A DNA stretch of 64,000 bases from a virus, in IMG/VR virus record IMGVR_UViG_3300033183_000354, positions 88,720 to 152,719 of that record; one strand, given 5' to 3'. A model generated the notes under the pieces. The model searched no databases and was not told the DNA's origin. It saw only the letters and a program-made list of their open reading frames with translations. Of this stretch, positions 32,201 through 40,442 are shown piece after piece. The position numbers and the translations under genes were made by a program. Positions within the stretch are counted from its first letter, which is position 1; every line of letters starts with the position of its first letter.

Positions 32201-33349
32201 AATATTACTAATGTGAATAAAGTGGTAAGTGAAGAAACAGTAAGAGAATTAGTCGCAGACCGAGTCATCGATGTTGCGGTTATTCCTTTCATGAGATCAC
32301 GTAAGATCTACTTTAAAGCACAAGGCTTAAGACCGAATTCGAAAGTATTTGCTTTCTTCGATAATGTATCGGTAGCAGATTGGGTAAGATCAGAATCGTT
32401 TGCTTATTATTCAGATGATACTACAGATTATGGTAACCTATATGCTAATGCTACTGCACATCCTGATGGAGCGACTACACTTCAAACTGATGCAAATGGT
32501 GAAGTTTCTGGCACATTCTTTATTCCAAATTCTTCTACTCGTCGTTTTAGAACAGGTAGAAAAGAATTTAAGATCCTTGACATTAGTGTCAATAAAGATA
32601 ATCAAGCTCTTGCTGTAGCACGAGCATCATATACAAGTAAAGGGTATTTAGATACGTATCAGAAGGAATTCTTATCTACACGTATTCTTAATGTCGAAGG
32701 GATTAAAACTGTTACCAATAAAGCTCAAAAGTACAATTATGGCGGTGGCGGTGAAGGCGGCGGCGGAGGTTTCCAAGGTGGTATAGGAACTACTATTGGA
32801 AATCATACCTCGGTTCCTGGAAAGAATAATACATTTAGTAATGATCCATATGGCATTGGCCATTCAGGTGAATTTGGCGGAGGTACCGGTACCGGCTGTT
32901 TCTTAGCCGGTACAATGATTACTATGGAAGATGGTACTCAAAAGGCAGTTGAAACAATTGAACTTGGAGAAAATGTTGCAATTGGCGGGTTTGTATTTGC
33001 TAAAGGTTCATTCCTCGTTGACGATCTATATGACTATAAAGGCATTAAAGTATCTGGCTCTCATATGGTACATGAAGATGGAGTATGGGTCAGAGTCGAA
33101 GATTCGAAGTATGGTGTTCCAGAGCATGAAGAAACTGTGGTGGTATATAACTTCGGTACTGAAAATAGAAGATTACTTATCGAAGGTATTACATTTACAG
33201 ATTACTTCGAAGCTGATGGTAAAGCATTTCTTGAAGCAATGGGTGATGCATACTTTGATAAGTGGAGAGAAATCTCAGAAGATTATCATAATGAAATTGG
33301 AGTAAAAATTGTTAATGATGAAAGCCAGAAAATGGAACTTAGACAATGA
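29225..33349 (+). CDS. DUF4815 baseplate/fibre protein with C-terminal Hint domain
   Basis: 1374 residues. The N-terminus has the DUF4815 signature (SDNYYRILFNSGKALQAREL then TQMQTIIQKQIERFG). Long beta-rich body with DYLDFRSVQD, FTMADIGQLETRIDKLEELA and IPFMRSRKIYFKAQGLRPNS. Near residue 1165 it has the block STRILNVEGIKTVTNKAQ, after which related proteins usually run on into an AQSF-type domain. Here a Gly-rich linker (about 1172-1224) leads to Cys1225 and a Hint fold: CFLAGTMITMEDGTQKAVET, then SGSH (His1280) and EETVVVYNF. There is no His-Asn at the end, so splicing is not expected; thioester-type self-processing or linkage is possible. The next gene overlaps it by 35 bases. Confidence 0.8.
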   Translation: MATVLTKSTFSNTYKDDFADSDNYYRILFNSGKALQARELTQMQTIIQKQIERFGSNIFKEGGVVKPGGTNLNQKYEYIKLNTTSNTLPTDTSTLIGTLFTGQTSGVIAKVIQVVSATGSDPATLYVQYTNTASSTADTSSPIRMEAGEDINNGSITLTVQTTNTTANRAVGTGTIVSIGSGIYYTKGFFVYTENQSKIVSKYSDAPNVDVGFKIVEDVVTIADNTALYDNQGSTPNLSSPGADRYRIRLLISTRDEIDSDQNFIHIATVKNGVIFATAKETDAYDIPNDMIAQRIFENSGNYIVNPFTVKFNEDSDNTKLQLEVSDGVAVVDGYRAERYFPTVIRLDKPTTTITKNNEVVAADFGNYVIVNPANASGLPNLNTWEQLNLRSATNYGGSTIGTARVKAVTEDGANYRYHLFDIQMNSGQAFRNVKSVGTSITSYFNPTLENSKAVLKDPLKNSSLFALPISRPSSISDISLVVQRRFATTTNASGEASLTLTATGETFSNVGDWIYANADSDLYTGSVSVSGAGTAAASISGLPVSSSNLEILAYVNKAAATPRSKTLTTRTINATVDSDGNGFKYINLGKADIYDVSEIVNAADSSISYANRFVLDNGQRDNYYGLGKLVLKGGNAAPSGNVYASFRHFAHGTSGDFFAVNSYTGQVTYKNIPSYRLNDGTTINLRDYLDFRSVQDANGAYSSTATGARVNQLPQPTDTIQFDAAYYLPVAGKLTIDTEGMLDFVKGSPELIPRPPEKADQSLGLYNIWMGGNTLDDSDVLLQRIEHKRFTMADIGQLETRIDKLEELASLSMLEMDTKNFQVLDSAGLDRTKSGFFVDNFSTHILSDVENPDYSAALDPSRQELRPAFSEDNIKLIYDSASSTNTIKKGDNVYIKYDEATYINQSLASQAIQINPFSVVVHEGIITLSPASDEWRDTKRKAAKTIDGGTKLNTQQAYMWNNWEWNWGGRPLDQLSVGATTNVKKTSTSTQNITNVNKVVSEETVRELVADRVIDVAVIPFMRSRKIYFKAQGLRPNSKVFAFFDNVSVADWVRSESFAYYSDDTTDYGNLYANATAHPDGATTLQTDANGEVSGTFFIPNSSTRRFRTGRKEFKILDISVNKDNQALAVARASYTSKGYLDTYQKEFLSTRILNVEGIKTVTNKAQKYNYGGGGEGGGGGFQGGIGTTIGNHTSVPGKNNTFSNDPYGIGHSGEFGGGTGTGCFLAGTMITMEDGTQKAVETIELGENVAIGGFVFAKGSFLVDDLYDYKGIKVSGSHMVHEDGVWVRVEDSKYGVPEHEETVVVYNFGTENRRLLIEGITFTDYFEADGKAFLEAMGDAYFDKWREISEDYHNEIGVKIVNDESQKMELRQ

Positions 33350-33779
33350 TTATGAGACACTAAAAAAGTGGTGGGAAGATTGGGAATTTGGTGTAGTTCC
33401 ACTTGAGGTTTTACCTCCACTTGGTATCATGATTGAGAATAATGAAGGTCCAATTTGTGCGGCCGGATTATATGTAGGCACTGGTACAAAGTTTTGTATT
33501 ATGGAATGGCTTATTAAAGATAAGCATAGTTCATTGAAAGAATCACATAGAGCGATTCAACTTTGTATTAATGAAGTAATAAAATTAGCTAAAGATAACG
33601 ATTGTACGCTAATGTATACGGTAACAGGTGATGATTCATTGATGAAGAGATATACACGCTTACACGGAATGAAACTAACAGAGAATAATGTGAGAACGTT
33701 TATTAAAGATTTAAATAATTCTTATACTGATTTTGAGTTTGTACAAGATGATGAACAGTGGGAAAAGGATCAAGAGTAG
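33315..33779 (+). CDS. GNAT-like acetyltransferase
   Basis: 154 residues from ATG 33315 (33318 is also possible). Blocks KWNLDNDYETLKKWWEDWEF, PPLGIMIENNEGPICAAGLY and IMEWLIKDKHSSLKESHRA follow the beta/alpha order of GNAT acetyltransferases; the usual Q/RxxGxG/A acetyl-CoA loop is poorly kept, so activity is uncertain. Similar proteins lie among structural genes of marine T4-like phages. Its position between the Hint-bearing protein and the separately encoded continuation (33788) is striking and may mean it modifies one of these virion proteins. Confidence 0.6.
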   Translation: MMKARKWNLDNDYETLKKWWEDWEFGVVPLEVLPPLGIMIENNEGPICAAGLYVGTGTKFCIMEWLIKDKHSSLKESHRAIQLCINEVIKLAKDNDCTLMYTVTGDDSLMKRYTRLHGMKLTENNVRTFIKDLNNSYTDFEFVQDDEQWEKDQE

Positions 33780-33787
33780 AGGTATAA

Positions 33788-35356
33788 ATGGCAACTTCAC
33801 TTGGATATAAATTAAACAAAAATCCAATCGCTCAATCATTTTTTGTTGATACGACGAGTGGGATTTTTGCTACGAAGATTGATGTCTTCTTTGCTCAAAG
33901 GGATACGTCTTTCCCTGTTACTCTGCAATTAAGGCCGATGGTGAATGGATATCCTTCGTCGCAAACGATTATCCCTGGATCAACAGTAGTAATTCCTGGC
34001 AGTTCTATTAACGTATCAGCCGATGCGTCATCTGCTACTAGTTTTACATTCCCTGAACCAATCTATTTGAAAGGTTTAACAGATTATGCTATTGTAATTA
34101 CAGTAAATTCTCCAGATTACAAGATTTATATTGCAGAAACTAATCAATTCCTTCTTGGCTCGACAGAAAAAAGAGTGGATCGTCAACCGACTCTTGGAAG
34201 TCTTTTCTATTCTCAAAACTCAGTTACATTTACGGCCGCTCAAAATCAAGATTTGACATTTAAATTATATCAAGCTAAATTTAAACATAATTCAGCAGCT
34301 GCAGTCTTTCATAATACTGATGTACCTCAGTCACTTTTGGCAAATAACCCAATTCAAACTACTGCAGGCAGTTCTACAGTAAAAGTATCACATTATAATC
34401 ATGGCCTATACGTTGGTAATACAGTTACAATTGCAGGCGTTGATTCTGATGGCGTAGGTGGTCTTACTTATTCACAGCTAACTGGTAATAAAACAGTAAC
34501 TGCAATTGATTATAGTGGATTTGAATTCAGTGCAGGAGCAACTGCAGATTCAGATGTTACTGGTGGTGGAATAAACGTAAAAACGACAAAAAATATTCCA
34601 TATTCAATTATGTATCCTCATATGCAAACTTTACAGCCATTCTCAACAGCTATAGAAGCGGTTGCTCGAGGTACGACTGGTAAATCATTTGCTGGTACTG
34701 AGACGGCTTTCCAAAAGAGTACTGATTATAGCGTTATTAAATTAAATCAAAATAACGAAGCAAATGAAATGTACACGATTGCTAATACTGCAACAGAAAC
34801 TGCAGAATTAGGCGCAGGAGTCAGATCATTTGATATGGCTGTTAATATGTTTAGTATTGACTCAAACGTATCTCCTATTCTCGATTTGCAGAGAAGTTCT
34901 CTTAGCGGTATTTCATATGTAATTGATAAACAAGATTCTGCTGCTACTGCAGGATTTAATGTGCCTCTTAACTTCGTAAATGAAACTTCTGCGAATGGTG
35001 GCAGTTCTCCTTCGAAACATATTACAAAGACTATTACGCTAGTCGAAGATGCAGTTGGCATTAAAGTGTTATTTGCTGCTAATAGACCTTCGACTTCTGA
35101 TATCCAACTTTATTATAGAGTTTCAAGTGGCGATGAACTAATTACTGAAAAGACATGGGCATTAGCGACCGAAGAAACAAGCAATCCAGCAGATGAAAAT
35201 AGAACAATCTTTAGAGAATATCAATACTTGATCGGTGGTCAAGGTGGTAATCTTCCAGCATTTACTCAAATGCAATTGAAGTTTGTATTTAGATCTACCA
35301 ATAATGCACGTGTTCCTGTAATGAAAGATTTGAGAGTAATCGCGCTGAGCGTATAA
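33788..35356 (+). CDS. Virion protein equivalent to the C-terminal part of DUF4815 proteins
   Basis: 522 residues. The start NKNPIAQSFFVDTTSGIFAT then KIDVFFAQRDTSFPVTLQLR and PMVNGYPSSQTIIPGS matches the AQ(S/T)F region that, as I recall, directly continues the DUF4815 polypeptide in many cyanophages. Here it has its own ATG after the Hint domain and the GNAT gene. The middle contains a small beta module (VSHYNHGLYVGNTVTIAGVD) and the end VFRSTNNARVPVMKDLRVIA. It probably assembles with the 1374-residue protein in the baseplate or proximal fibre. Confidence 0.75.
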   Translation: MATSLGYKLNKNPIAQSFFVDTTSGIFATKIDVFFAQRDTSFPVTLQLRPMVNGYPSSQTIIPGSTVVIPGSSINVSADASSATSFTFPEPIYLKGLTDYAIVITVNSPDYKIYIAETNQFLLGSTEKRVDRQPTLGSLFYSQNSVTFTAAQNQDLTFKLYQAKFKHNSAAAVFHNTDVPQSLLANNPIQTTAGSSTVKVSHYNHGLYVGNTVTIAGVDSDGVGGLTYSQLTGNKTVTAIDYSGFEFSAGATADSDVTGGGINVKTTKNIPYSIMYPHMQTLQPFSTAIEAVARGTTGKSFAGTETAFQKSTDYSVIKLNQNNEANEMYTIANTATETAELGAGVRSFDMAVNMFSIDSNVSPILDLQRSSLSGISYVIDKQDSAATAGFNVPLNFVNETSANGGSSPSKHITKTITLVEDAVGIKVLFAANRPSTSDIQLYYRVSSGDELITEKTWALATEETSNPADENRTIFREYQYLIGGQGGNLPAFTQMQLKFVFRSTNNARVPVMKDLRVIALSV

Positions 35357-35565
35357 TGTTTAATGAATATAAAAAAGTTGAAGGTGAACCTGGTTATATT
35401 AGGCATGAACAAACAGGTGTGGTGTTGAATATAAATAGTAGTGAAGCGAATAGTGCTAGAGAAAGAAAAAAATTAAGAAGACAAAAAGAGCAGGAACTTG
35501 AAGAATTAAAGAATGAAGTAAGTGAGATCAAAGAATTGCTTCTTAAATTAGTAGAGAAACAGTAA
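35356..35565 (+). CDS. Small coiled-coil protein before the fibre gene
   Basis: 69 residues, start and stop each overlap the neighbouring genes (TAATG at both ends). The first 30 residues are mixed (GEPGYIRHEQTGVVLNINSS); the last 35 form a charged coiled coil (RERKKLRRQKEQELEELKNE). It resembles small virion-associated proteins in T4-like phages. A fibre-assembly chaperone or a minor structural part are both possible from its place. Confidence 0.65.
   Translation: MFNEYKKVEGEPGYIRHEQTGVVLNINSSEANSARERKKLRRQKEQELEELKNEVSEIKELLLKLVEKQ
35430..35437 (+). promoter_or_regulatory. Possible intragenic late promoter
   Basis: Exact TATAAATA inside the small coiled-coil gene, about 130 bases before the fibre gene at 35565. 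It may be chance in AT-rich DNA or give extra late transcripts of the fibre. Confidence 0.3.
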
Positions 35566-37391
35566 TGGCAAAACCTATCATTAATTACTCTGATACGATT
35601 ACCGGTTGGATAGATAAGAACAACTTATTGACAAATGATGTCGGGGATCTTGCTAATCTTAATACTACGGTTGATTCTGATATCGTAGGTGCATTAAATG
35701 GTATCGATTCTGATATTGGCGCTGTATCTTCTCTGAATACATCAAATAAAACGCTTGTAGGAGCTATTAATGAGAACCACGGTCAACTTGATCAAGTTGA
35801 TTCAGATCTTGGTGCTCGGACTTCGCTAACTACCACTGATAAGACAGACGTCGTTTCGGCTATTAATGAATTAGATGCTGAACTTGGTACTATTACAGCT
35901 GGTGCCATGGGTACTACTGCTTCTACTGTAGGAGGAGCTATTTCTGAACTTGAAGTTGAGATCGATACTCTAAATACAAAAGTAGAACCTAGTCAAGCTT
36001 TGACTACTACCGCTACTACTCTTTCAGATGCTATTAATGAGCATGAGACCGATATCTCTACTATCAACGATACAATTGGCAGTGGCGGACTTAATACAAC
36101 TGCTCAAACGCTGATCGGTGCTATTAACGAACATGACGCTGAGATTGGTGCTGCTTCATTAAATACGAGTGCTACTACGCTTCGTGGAGCTATTAATGAA
36201 CATGAAGCTGATATTGGTAATATGACATTTACTGGTCTTTCAGCGACTAATATTTCAGCTGCTATTCGTGAAACTGTGACAGAACTTGGCGCAGTAACTT
36301 CATTAACAACTTCTGCTTCAACTGCAGTAACTGCTATTAATGAACTTGATGCTGAACTTGGTACTATTACTTCAGGCGCGATGGGAACCACAGCTTCAAC
36401 CGTTTCTGGCGCTATTGCTGAACTTGAAGCAGAGATTAATACACTTAATACATTTACTGATGTTGGGACATCGCTTAATACCACTGCTACATCTTTAGCT
36501 GATGCTATTAATGAACATGAGACATTGATCAATAATTTAGACAGTGATATTGGTACAAGAACAAATCTAACGACTTCAACTACTTCAAGTTTAGTAGGAG
36601 CTATTAATGATCTTCAATCTCAAATTGATGTTCTTGATAGTAGTACAAATAACTCAGTCGGCGATTTGAATGACTTAGATACGACTGCTAAGACTAATGT
36701 CGTTGCTGCGATTAATGAAGTATATAATAGCATCGGTGCTGATATTGATGAAACGATTCAAGATGCAGTTGGATCAATGTTCTCAAGTAATACTGAAACT
36801 GGTATTGCCGTAACATATGATGATAATAATAATAAAACTAATTTTGTAGTTGATCAATCTTGGGTACGAGGTAGATTATCTGGTAGTTCAGGCATTTCAT
36901 ATAATTCTAGTACTGGTGCTATTAGCCATAGTGATACTTCTTCTGCCACTTCTGTAAATAATAGTGGTCAAACGTTTATTCAAGATATTACAGTTGATGC
37001 ATTTGGTCACATTACAGCTATCGGTAGCGCCACTGCTTCTCACTATCAAGGTTGGGACTTATATACAGACGGCACGAGCCGCGGCTCAATCTCCAGTGAA
37101 GAGAACGTAAACTTTGCTGGTGGAAGCGGTATTAGTATCACATATAGTTCTAGTAATAATACGATGACGTTTGCGGCTACATCTGATCCAGTTGTAACAG
37201 TTACTCTTACAGGTGATGTTACCGGTTCAGGATCAGCTACTCTCACCAATCTTGGTAACGGAACAGCTTCATTCTCTACATCACTTGCAGCAAATACCGT
37301 TACTTCATCCGAACTCTCGGGTGCAACATCTCTTATCATTTATAACTCAGCCGGTACGGCAGTAAAGACGCTCTATGGCGCAGGATCTTAA
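35565..37391 (+). CDS. Tail fibre with repeated helical shaft
   Basis: 608 residues. Residues about 25-400 consist of more than ten repeats of roughly 20-40 residues with the core LNTTAxTLxGAINEHDAEIG (e.g. TTAQTLIGAINEHDAEIGAA), which predict a trimeric coiled-coil shaft broken by short turns. The C-terminal 180 residues are beta-rich (YNSSTGAISHSDTSSATSVN, GWDLYTDGTSRG) and look like a fibre tip. The start (KPIINYSDTITGWIDKNN) is probably the attachment end. A long or side tail fibre is likely. Confidence 0.8.
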   Translation: MAKPIINYSDTITGWIDKNNLLTNDVGDLANLNTTVDSDIVGALNGIDSDIGAVSSLNTSNKTLVGAINENHGQLDQVDSDLGARTSLTTTDKTDVVSAINELDAELGTITAGAMGTTASTVGGAISELEVEIDTLNTKVEPSQALTTTATTLSDAINEHETDISTINDTIGSGGLNTTAQTLIGAINEHDAEIGAASLNTSATTLRGAINEHEADIGNMTFTGLSATNISAAIRETVTELGAVTSLTTSASTAVTAINELDAELGTITSGAMGTTASTVSGAIAELEAEINTLNTFTDVGTSLNTTATSLADAINEHETLINNLDSDIGTRTNLTTSTTSSLVGAINDLQSQIDVLDSSTNNSVGDLNDLDTTAKTNVVAAINEVYNSIGADIDETIQDAVGSMFSSNTETGIAVTYDDNNNKTNFVVDQSWVRGRLSGSSGISYNSSTGAISHSDTSSATSVNNSGQTFIQDITVDAFGHITAIGSATASHYQGWDLYTDGTSRGSISSEENVNFAGGSGISITYSSSNNTMTFAATSDPVVTVTLTGDVTGSGSATLTNLGNGTASFSTSLAANTVTSSELSGATSLIIYNSAGTAVKTLYGAGS

Positions 37392-37393
37392 TT

Positions 37394-38323
37394 ATGGCAG
37401 TCAGAAGGCCACTTTATTATGATTCAGGCAATCTTCGTGAAATGTCTGATTCGATGCTCACAGCTATTCGACAGCGCTGTGTATATCTCTATGGTGGATC
37501 ACCAGCAGTAGATCTTTCTGTAGTAGCAAGCAGTGGTTCTCTTGCATCAATAAGTGATACCAGAAAATCTGCTGGTGCATATTCTACTCGAGTTGATGAA
37601 TATCCAACAGAAGCAGAGACTGCGGAACCTGGTACAGTTACAGTCACTTATGATAAAATTAATTCTTCTACAGATTCTGTAAGTGCCATCACTGATACTA
37701 ATAATAAGTTATATCCTATCTATAATAGTAGTGGTAATCTTAGAGCTATGACTGCTACGGATATTTTCGACACATTCATTACGCAGGCAATTGATCTATT
37801 AGTTGATGGCAATGATAGAGACGGTACTTACCGAATTTATACTGGAACTTCTCTATCAAATCATACTCTTATTTCTGCTACTCCGGTTTTCTCTGATACA
37901 AGAGCTAACACAGGAGCATATACTGCTGGTGGAATTCCAGAAGTAGAGGATCAGCCTACGACCATTACTAATTACTATCTGATGAGAACGAATCAAGGTA
38001 CAGCATATGGTACTCCATCAATAACAGCACCGCTTTATATCCGTACTGATAATAATTTACAAACATATACGAGTGGATCATTTGATACAATTTTACAAAA
38101 TGAAATGAGATATCATACAGCAAATACTGTAGGATCAAGAATTACATATAGTATTAATGGAACCGGCAATAACCGAGGATCTGCAATGGTAAATACGATT
38201 CTTAATGGTGGCGGAAATTATCAAACACGGTTTGTTAATGATAATGATTATCGTGCACAAGAATTCCCGGACGGTACGGCTGTTACGGCTAATACATATT
38301 ATTTAAGGATTACGAGGTCTTAA
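37394..38323 (+). CDS. Fibre-associated structural protein
   Basis: 309 residues. N-terminus AVRRPLYYDSGNLREMSDSM with a second copy-like motif PIYNSSGNLRAMTATDIFDT at about residue 113, so the first part seems built of two related units. The rest is Thr/Asn/Tyr-rich and beta (TITNYYLMRTNQGTAYG, TVGSRITYSINGTGN). Conserved in marine T4-like phages as a virion protein with unknown place. It follows the coiled-coil fibre with only two bases between, so they probably work together. Confidence 0.65.
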   Translation: MAVRRPLYYDSGNLREMSDSMLTAIRQRCVYLYGGSPAVDLSVVASSGSLASISDTRKSAGAYSTRVDEYPTEAETAEPGTVTVTYDKINSSTDSVSAITDTNNKLYPIYNSSGNLRAMTATDIFDTFITQAIDLLVDGNDRDGTYRIYTGTSLSNHTLISATPVFSDTRANTGAYTAGGIPEVEDQPTTITNYYLMRTNQGTAYGTPSITAPLYIRTDNNLQTYTSGSFDTILQNEMRYHTANTVGSRITYSINGTGNNRGSAMVNTILNGGGNYQTRFVNDNDYRAQEFPDGTAVTANTYYLRITRS

Positions 38324-38324
38324 A

Positions 38325-38807
38325 ATGGAAGGACATGAGTTTTTAACTGCGCATTTTTGTAATAACGAGAGAACGACCATCGAAGTCTATTGGGCAACCG
38401 AAGACGAGACTCGTGTTACTTATGTTGAGGCGAAAGATGGAGATCCTCAATACGAAGAAGTATTAAAGCATGTATCTATCGATCAACTTCATGAGAACAC
38501 TTATAAACATATTCGCGAACAAAATCAATTATTTGAAGAACAAGTAATCGCGATCGCTAAAGAACGTGGGATGATTTATGATATTGATTCTATTAATACC
38601 GATATCTACAAAGCTATTGGATCAGCAATCTTTGCGCCATTTGATCCTGAGAAAGACAAAGAAAAACTTTTTATGTACAAGTTACAATTATTTGAAGTAG
38701 AATCAATTAAAAATTCAAAAGATAAAGAACTAAAAGCACAATTAAGAAAAGCTAAGAATCTATTGGAATCTACCAAAATTGCTATTCAGATTGTAGAAAA
38801 TAATTAG
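38325..38807 (+). CDS. Conserved protein following fibre genes
   Basis: 160 residues, acidic, with beta start (EGHEFLTAHFCNNERTTIEV) and a helical C-terminal half (DKEKLFMYKLQLFEVESIKN, then ELKAQLRKAKNLLESTKIA). This layout is seen in marine T4-like phages next to fibre genes, perhaps as an assembly factor; no role has been shown that I can name. Its last 26 bases overlap the end of the convergent glycosyltransferase gene. Confidence 0.65.
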   Translation: MEGHEFLTAHFCNNERTTIEVYWATEDETRVTYVEAKDGDPQYEEVLKHVSIDQLHENTYKHIREQNQLFEEQVIAIAKERGMIYDIDSINTDIYKAIGSAIFAPFDPEKDKEKLFMYKLQLFEVESIKNSKDKELKAQLRKAKNLLESTKIAIQIVENN

Positions 38808-39354
38808 ACCACCAACCATTTATATTCATTAGTTCATGTGATTGATTAAAGAGGCAAACATTAACGTTTGTCTCTTTTTTATTAGTTTGAACTGATGCAT
38901 ACAATTCATCCTCAAACATTTTAGGTCTGTAAACTGCCCATAACCATTGATCGATCCCTCTATCATACTCTTTCATAAATTCTTTTGAATTAGATTCGAA
39001 AAATTTAAATATAGATGATCGATCTCCATACCAGGAAATTATACTTGAGTTAATTGGATTAGTTTTATAAAATCCTCCTTCAACTCTCCAATGAGCATGA
39101 CATACAGTTAAGTCTTTGCGAATAAATTTATTACAATCATCTTTGATTAAAACATCTAAATCAAAATATAAATTTTGGCCATCTCTAAACTTATCAAACA
39201 TTTGCAGTTTATCATATACACCTCCAAAGATAACCTCATCGATTACTTCAAATGAAGTATATTCAAGATTAGAATATTTGTCAATCATATACTTTAGATT
39301 TTCTGTATGCCATTGACTATACTTATTTCCAGTATTAACACAGATTAATCTCAT
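38782..39354 (-). CDS. Glycosyltransferase-like protein
   Basis: 190 residues from the ATG at 39354, which overlaps the previous stop (ATGA); the frame extending to 39471 lies within that gene. The N-terminus (MRLICVNTGNKYSQWHTENL) and the DxD motif in LYFDLDVLI (metal and sugar nucleotide binding) followed by GIDQWLWAVY fit GT-A fold glycosyltransferases. Last gene of the minus-strand cassette and very AT-rich. Substrate unknown. Confidence 0.7.
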   Translation of the reverse strand: MRLICVNTGNKYSQWHTENLKYMIDKYSNLEYTSFEVIDEVIFGGVYDKLQMFDKFRDGQNLYFDLDVLIKDDCNKFIRKDLTVCHAHWRVEGGFYKTNPINSSIISWYGDRSSIFKFFESNSKEFMKEYDRGIDQWLWAVYRPKMFEDELYASVQTNKKETNVNVCLFNQSHELMNINGWWSNYFLQSE

Positions 39355-40442
39355 TTGTGTATTGACCTCACTTGTTGTTTGTCGAATGATTTTTGTTGTG
39401 TGCTGCAATGTTTTTTGCAAACATAAATGGGGCTGTCTGATATGCTTTTTTGTAACTGACCGTTGAACCAAGAGTTTTCGATAATTTTATTTAAAGGTGT
39501 AAACTTTATATTATTATCAAGTCTCATTAAATTATATTGTTTTGCTATATCAGTTTCAAAAAATGTATCTTTTATTTGTTCATATATTATATGTTCTTTT
39601 ACACCAAAAAAACAACAAGGCCAAACTTGACCATCAAAATTAATATTTAAAGTATTATCAGCAGCCCATTTACATATTACCTTTTCTTCTATATCAATAT
39701 TGGTTTCTGAATAATGAGCTAAAAATGGATTTTCAAATTCTTTATCTGCCCATTCTAATATTTCTTCTTCACCATTTTCATTAAGATATGTGTATGGTTT
39801 ATAATTACCGTTTTCATCTAATCCGAATCTATCACTTTTAACATAGGTATGCCTTTGACTCCCGTATTTTTTAGCTAAATCACCAATTTCTTTTACATAA
39901 TCTTGATTATGTTTAAATACGATTGTTTGTGAATTAACAATCGATTTACCATTTTCACTAAATGCTAACATATTATCTAAGACTTTTTGGAGTTTCGTAT
40001 TTTTTCGATATTTACTATGCATCTCTTGATTTACACCATCAATATCAAAGCAAACTCTTAAATGTTTTCTTCTATGTTTATACGCTAAAGATCCAAAATT
40101 CCACCAAAAATCTTCATCTCTTATTGATCCATTGGTACAAATAGAAAGTATAGAATCATTCGGTAAAGATGAAAGTAAATAATCACTAATATCATAAATT
40201 TCAGGATTCATTATTGGATCTCCCCAACTAGGAGACATATGAATACTAATAACATTCTCTAATTGATCTTGAGGATAAGATAACATAACTTCTGGTAATG
40301 ACCAATGTATTAATGGAAGACTAGGTATCTTTTTTAAACCTCCATTGATATTATCAGTTCTACTACATTGAGGGCATTTAGCATTACAATGTGTTGTAAT
40401 ATCTATTGTAAGTTTTAAATTTTTATTATACCATCTATGCAT
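39351..40442 (-). CDS. Radical SAM protein with SPASM/twitch-type domain
   Basis: 363 residues from the ATG at 40442. The 4Fe-4S cluster motif CNAKCPQC (Cys19, 23, 26) follows a typical first strand (LKLTIDITTHC). The GDP-like loop SPSWGDPIMNPEIYD and the strands SICTNGS and VCFDIDGVNQEMHSKYRKN fit the barrel. The C-terminal part has ICKWAADNTLNINFDGQVWP, CCFFG and a final CKKHC, cysteines for an auxiliary cluster as in SPASM/twitch proteins. In this cassette with glycosyltransferases it may modify a sugar or a peptide; the substrate is not known. Confidence 0.85.
   Translation of the reverse strand: MHRWYNKNLKLTIDITTHCNAKCPQCSRTDNINGGLKKIPSLPLIHWSLPEVMLSYPQDQLENVISIHMSPSWGDPIMNPEIYDISDYLLSSLPNDSILSICTNGSIRDEDFWWNFGSLAYKHRRKHLRVCFDIDGVNQEMHSKYRKNTKLQKVLDNMLAFSENGKSIVNSQTIVFKHNQDYVKEIGDLAKKYGSQRHTYVKSDRFGLDENGNYKPYTYLNENGEEEILEWADKEFENPFLAHYSETNIDIEEKVICKWAADNTLNINFDGQVWPCCFFGVKEHIIYEQIKDTFFETDIAKQYNLMRLDNNIKFTPLNKIIENSWFNGQLQKSISDSPIYVCKKHCSTQQKSFDKQQVRSIHK

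Noticed and set aside
32897-33349. A complete intein in the DUF4815 protein
   Set aside because: Start Cys and the His of block B are present, but the final His-Asn and a following Cys/Ser/Thr extein are missing, so protein splicing is not supported.
36104-36532. 142-residue minus-strand frame inside the coiled-coil fibre
   Set aside because: It follows from repeated codons of the plus-strand fibre; the sequence is a low-complexity mirror of those repeats.
37046-37339. 97-residue minus-strand frame at the fibre tip
   Set aside because: Antisense of a beta-rich coding region, no ribosome binding site, and the plus-strand gene is well supported.
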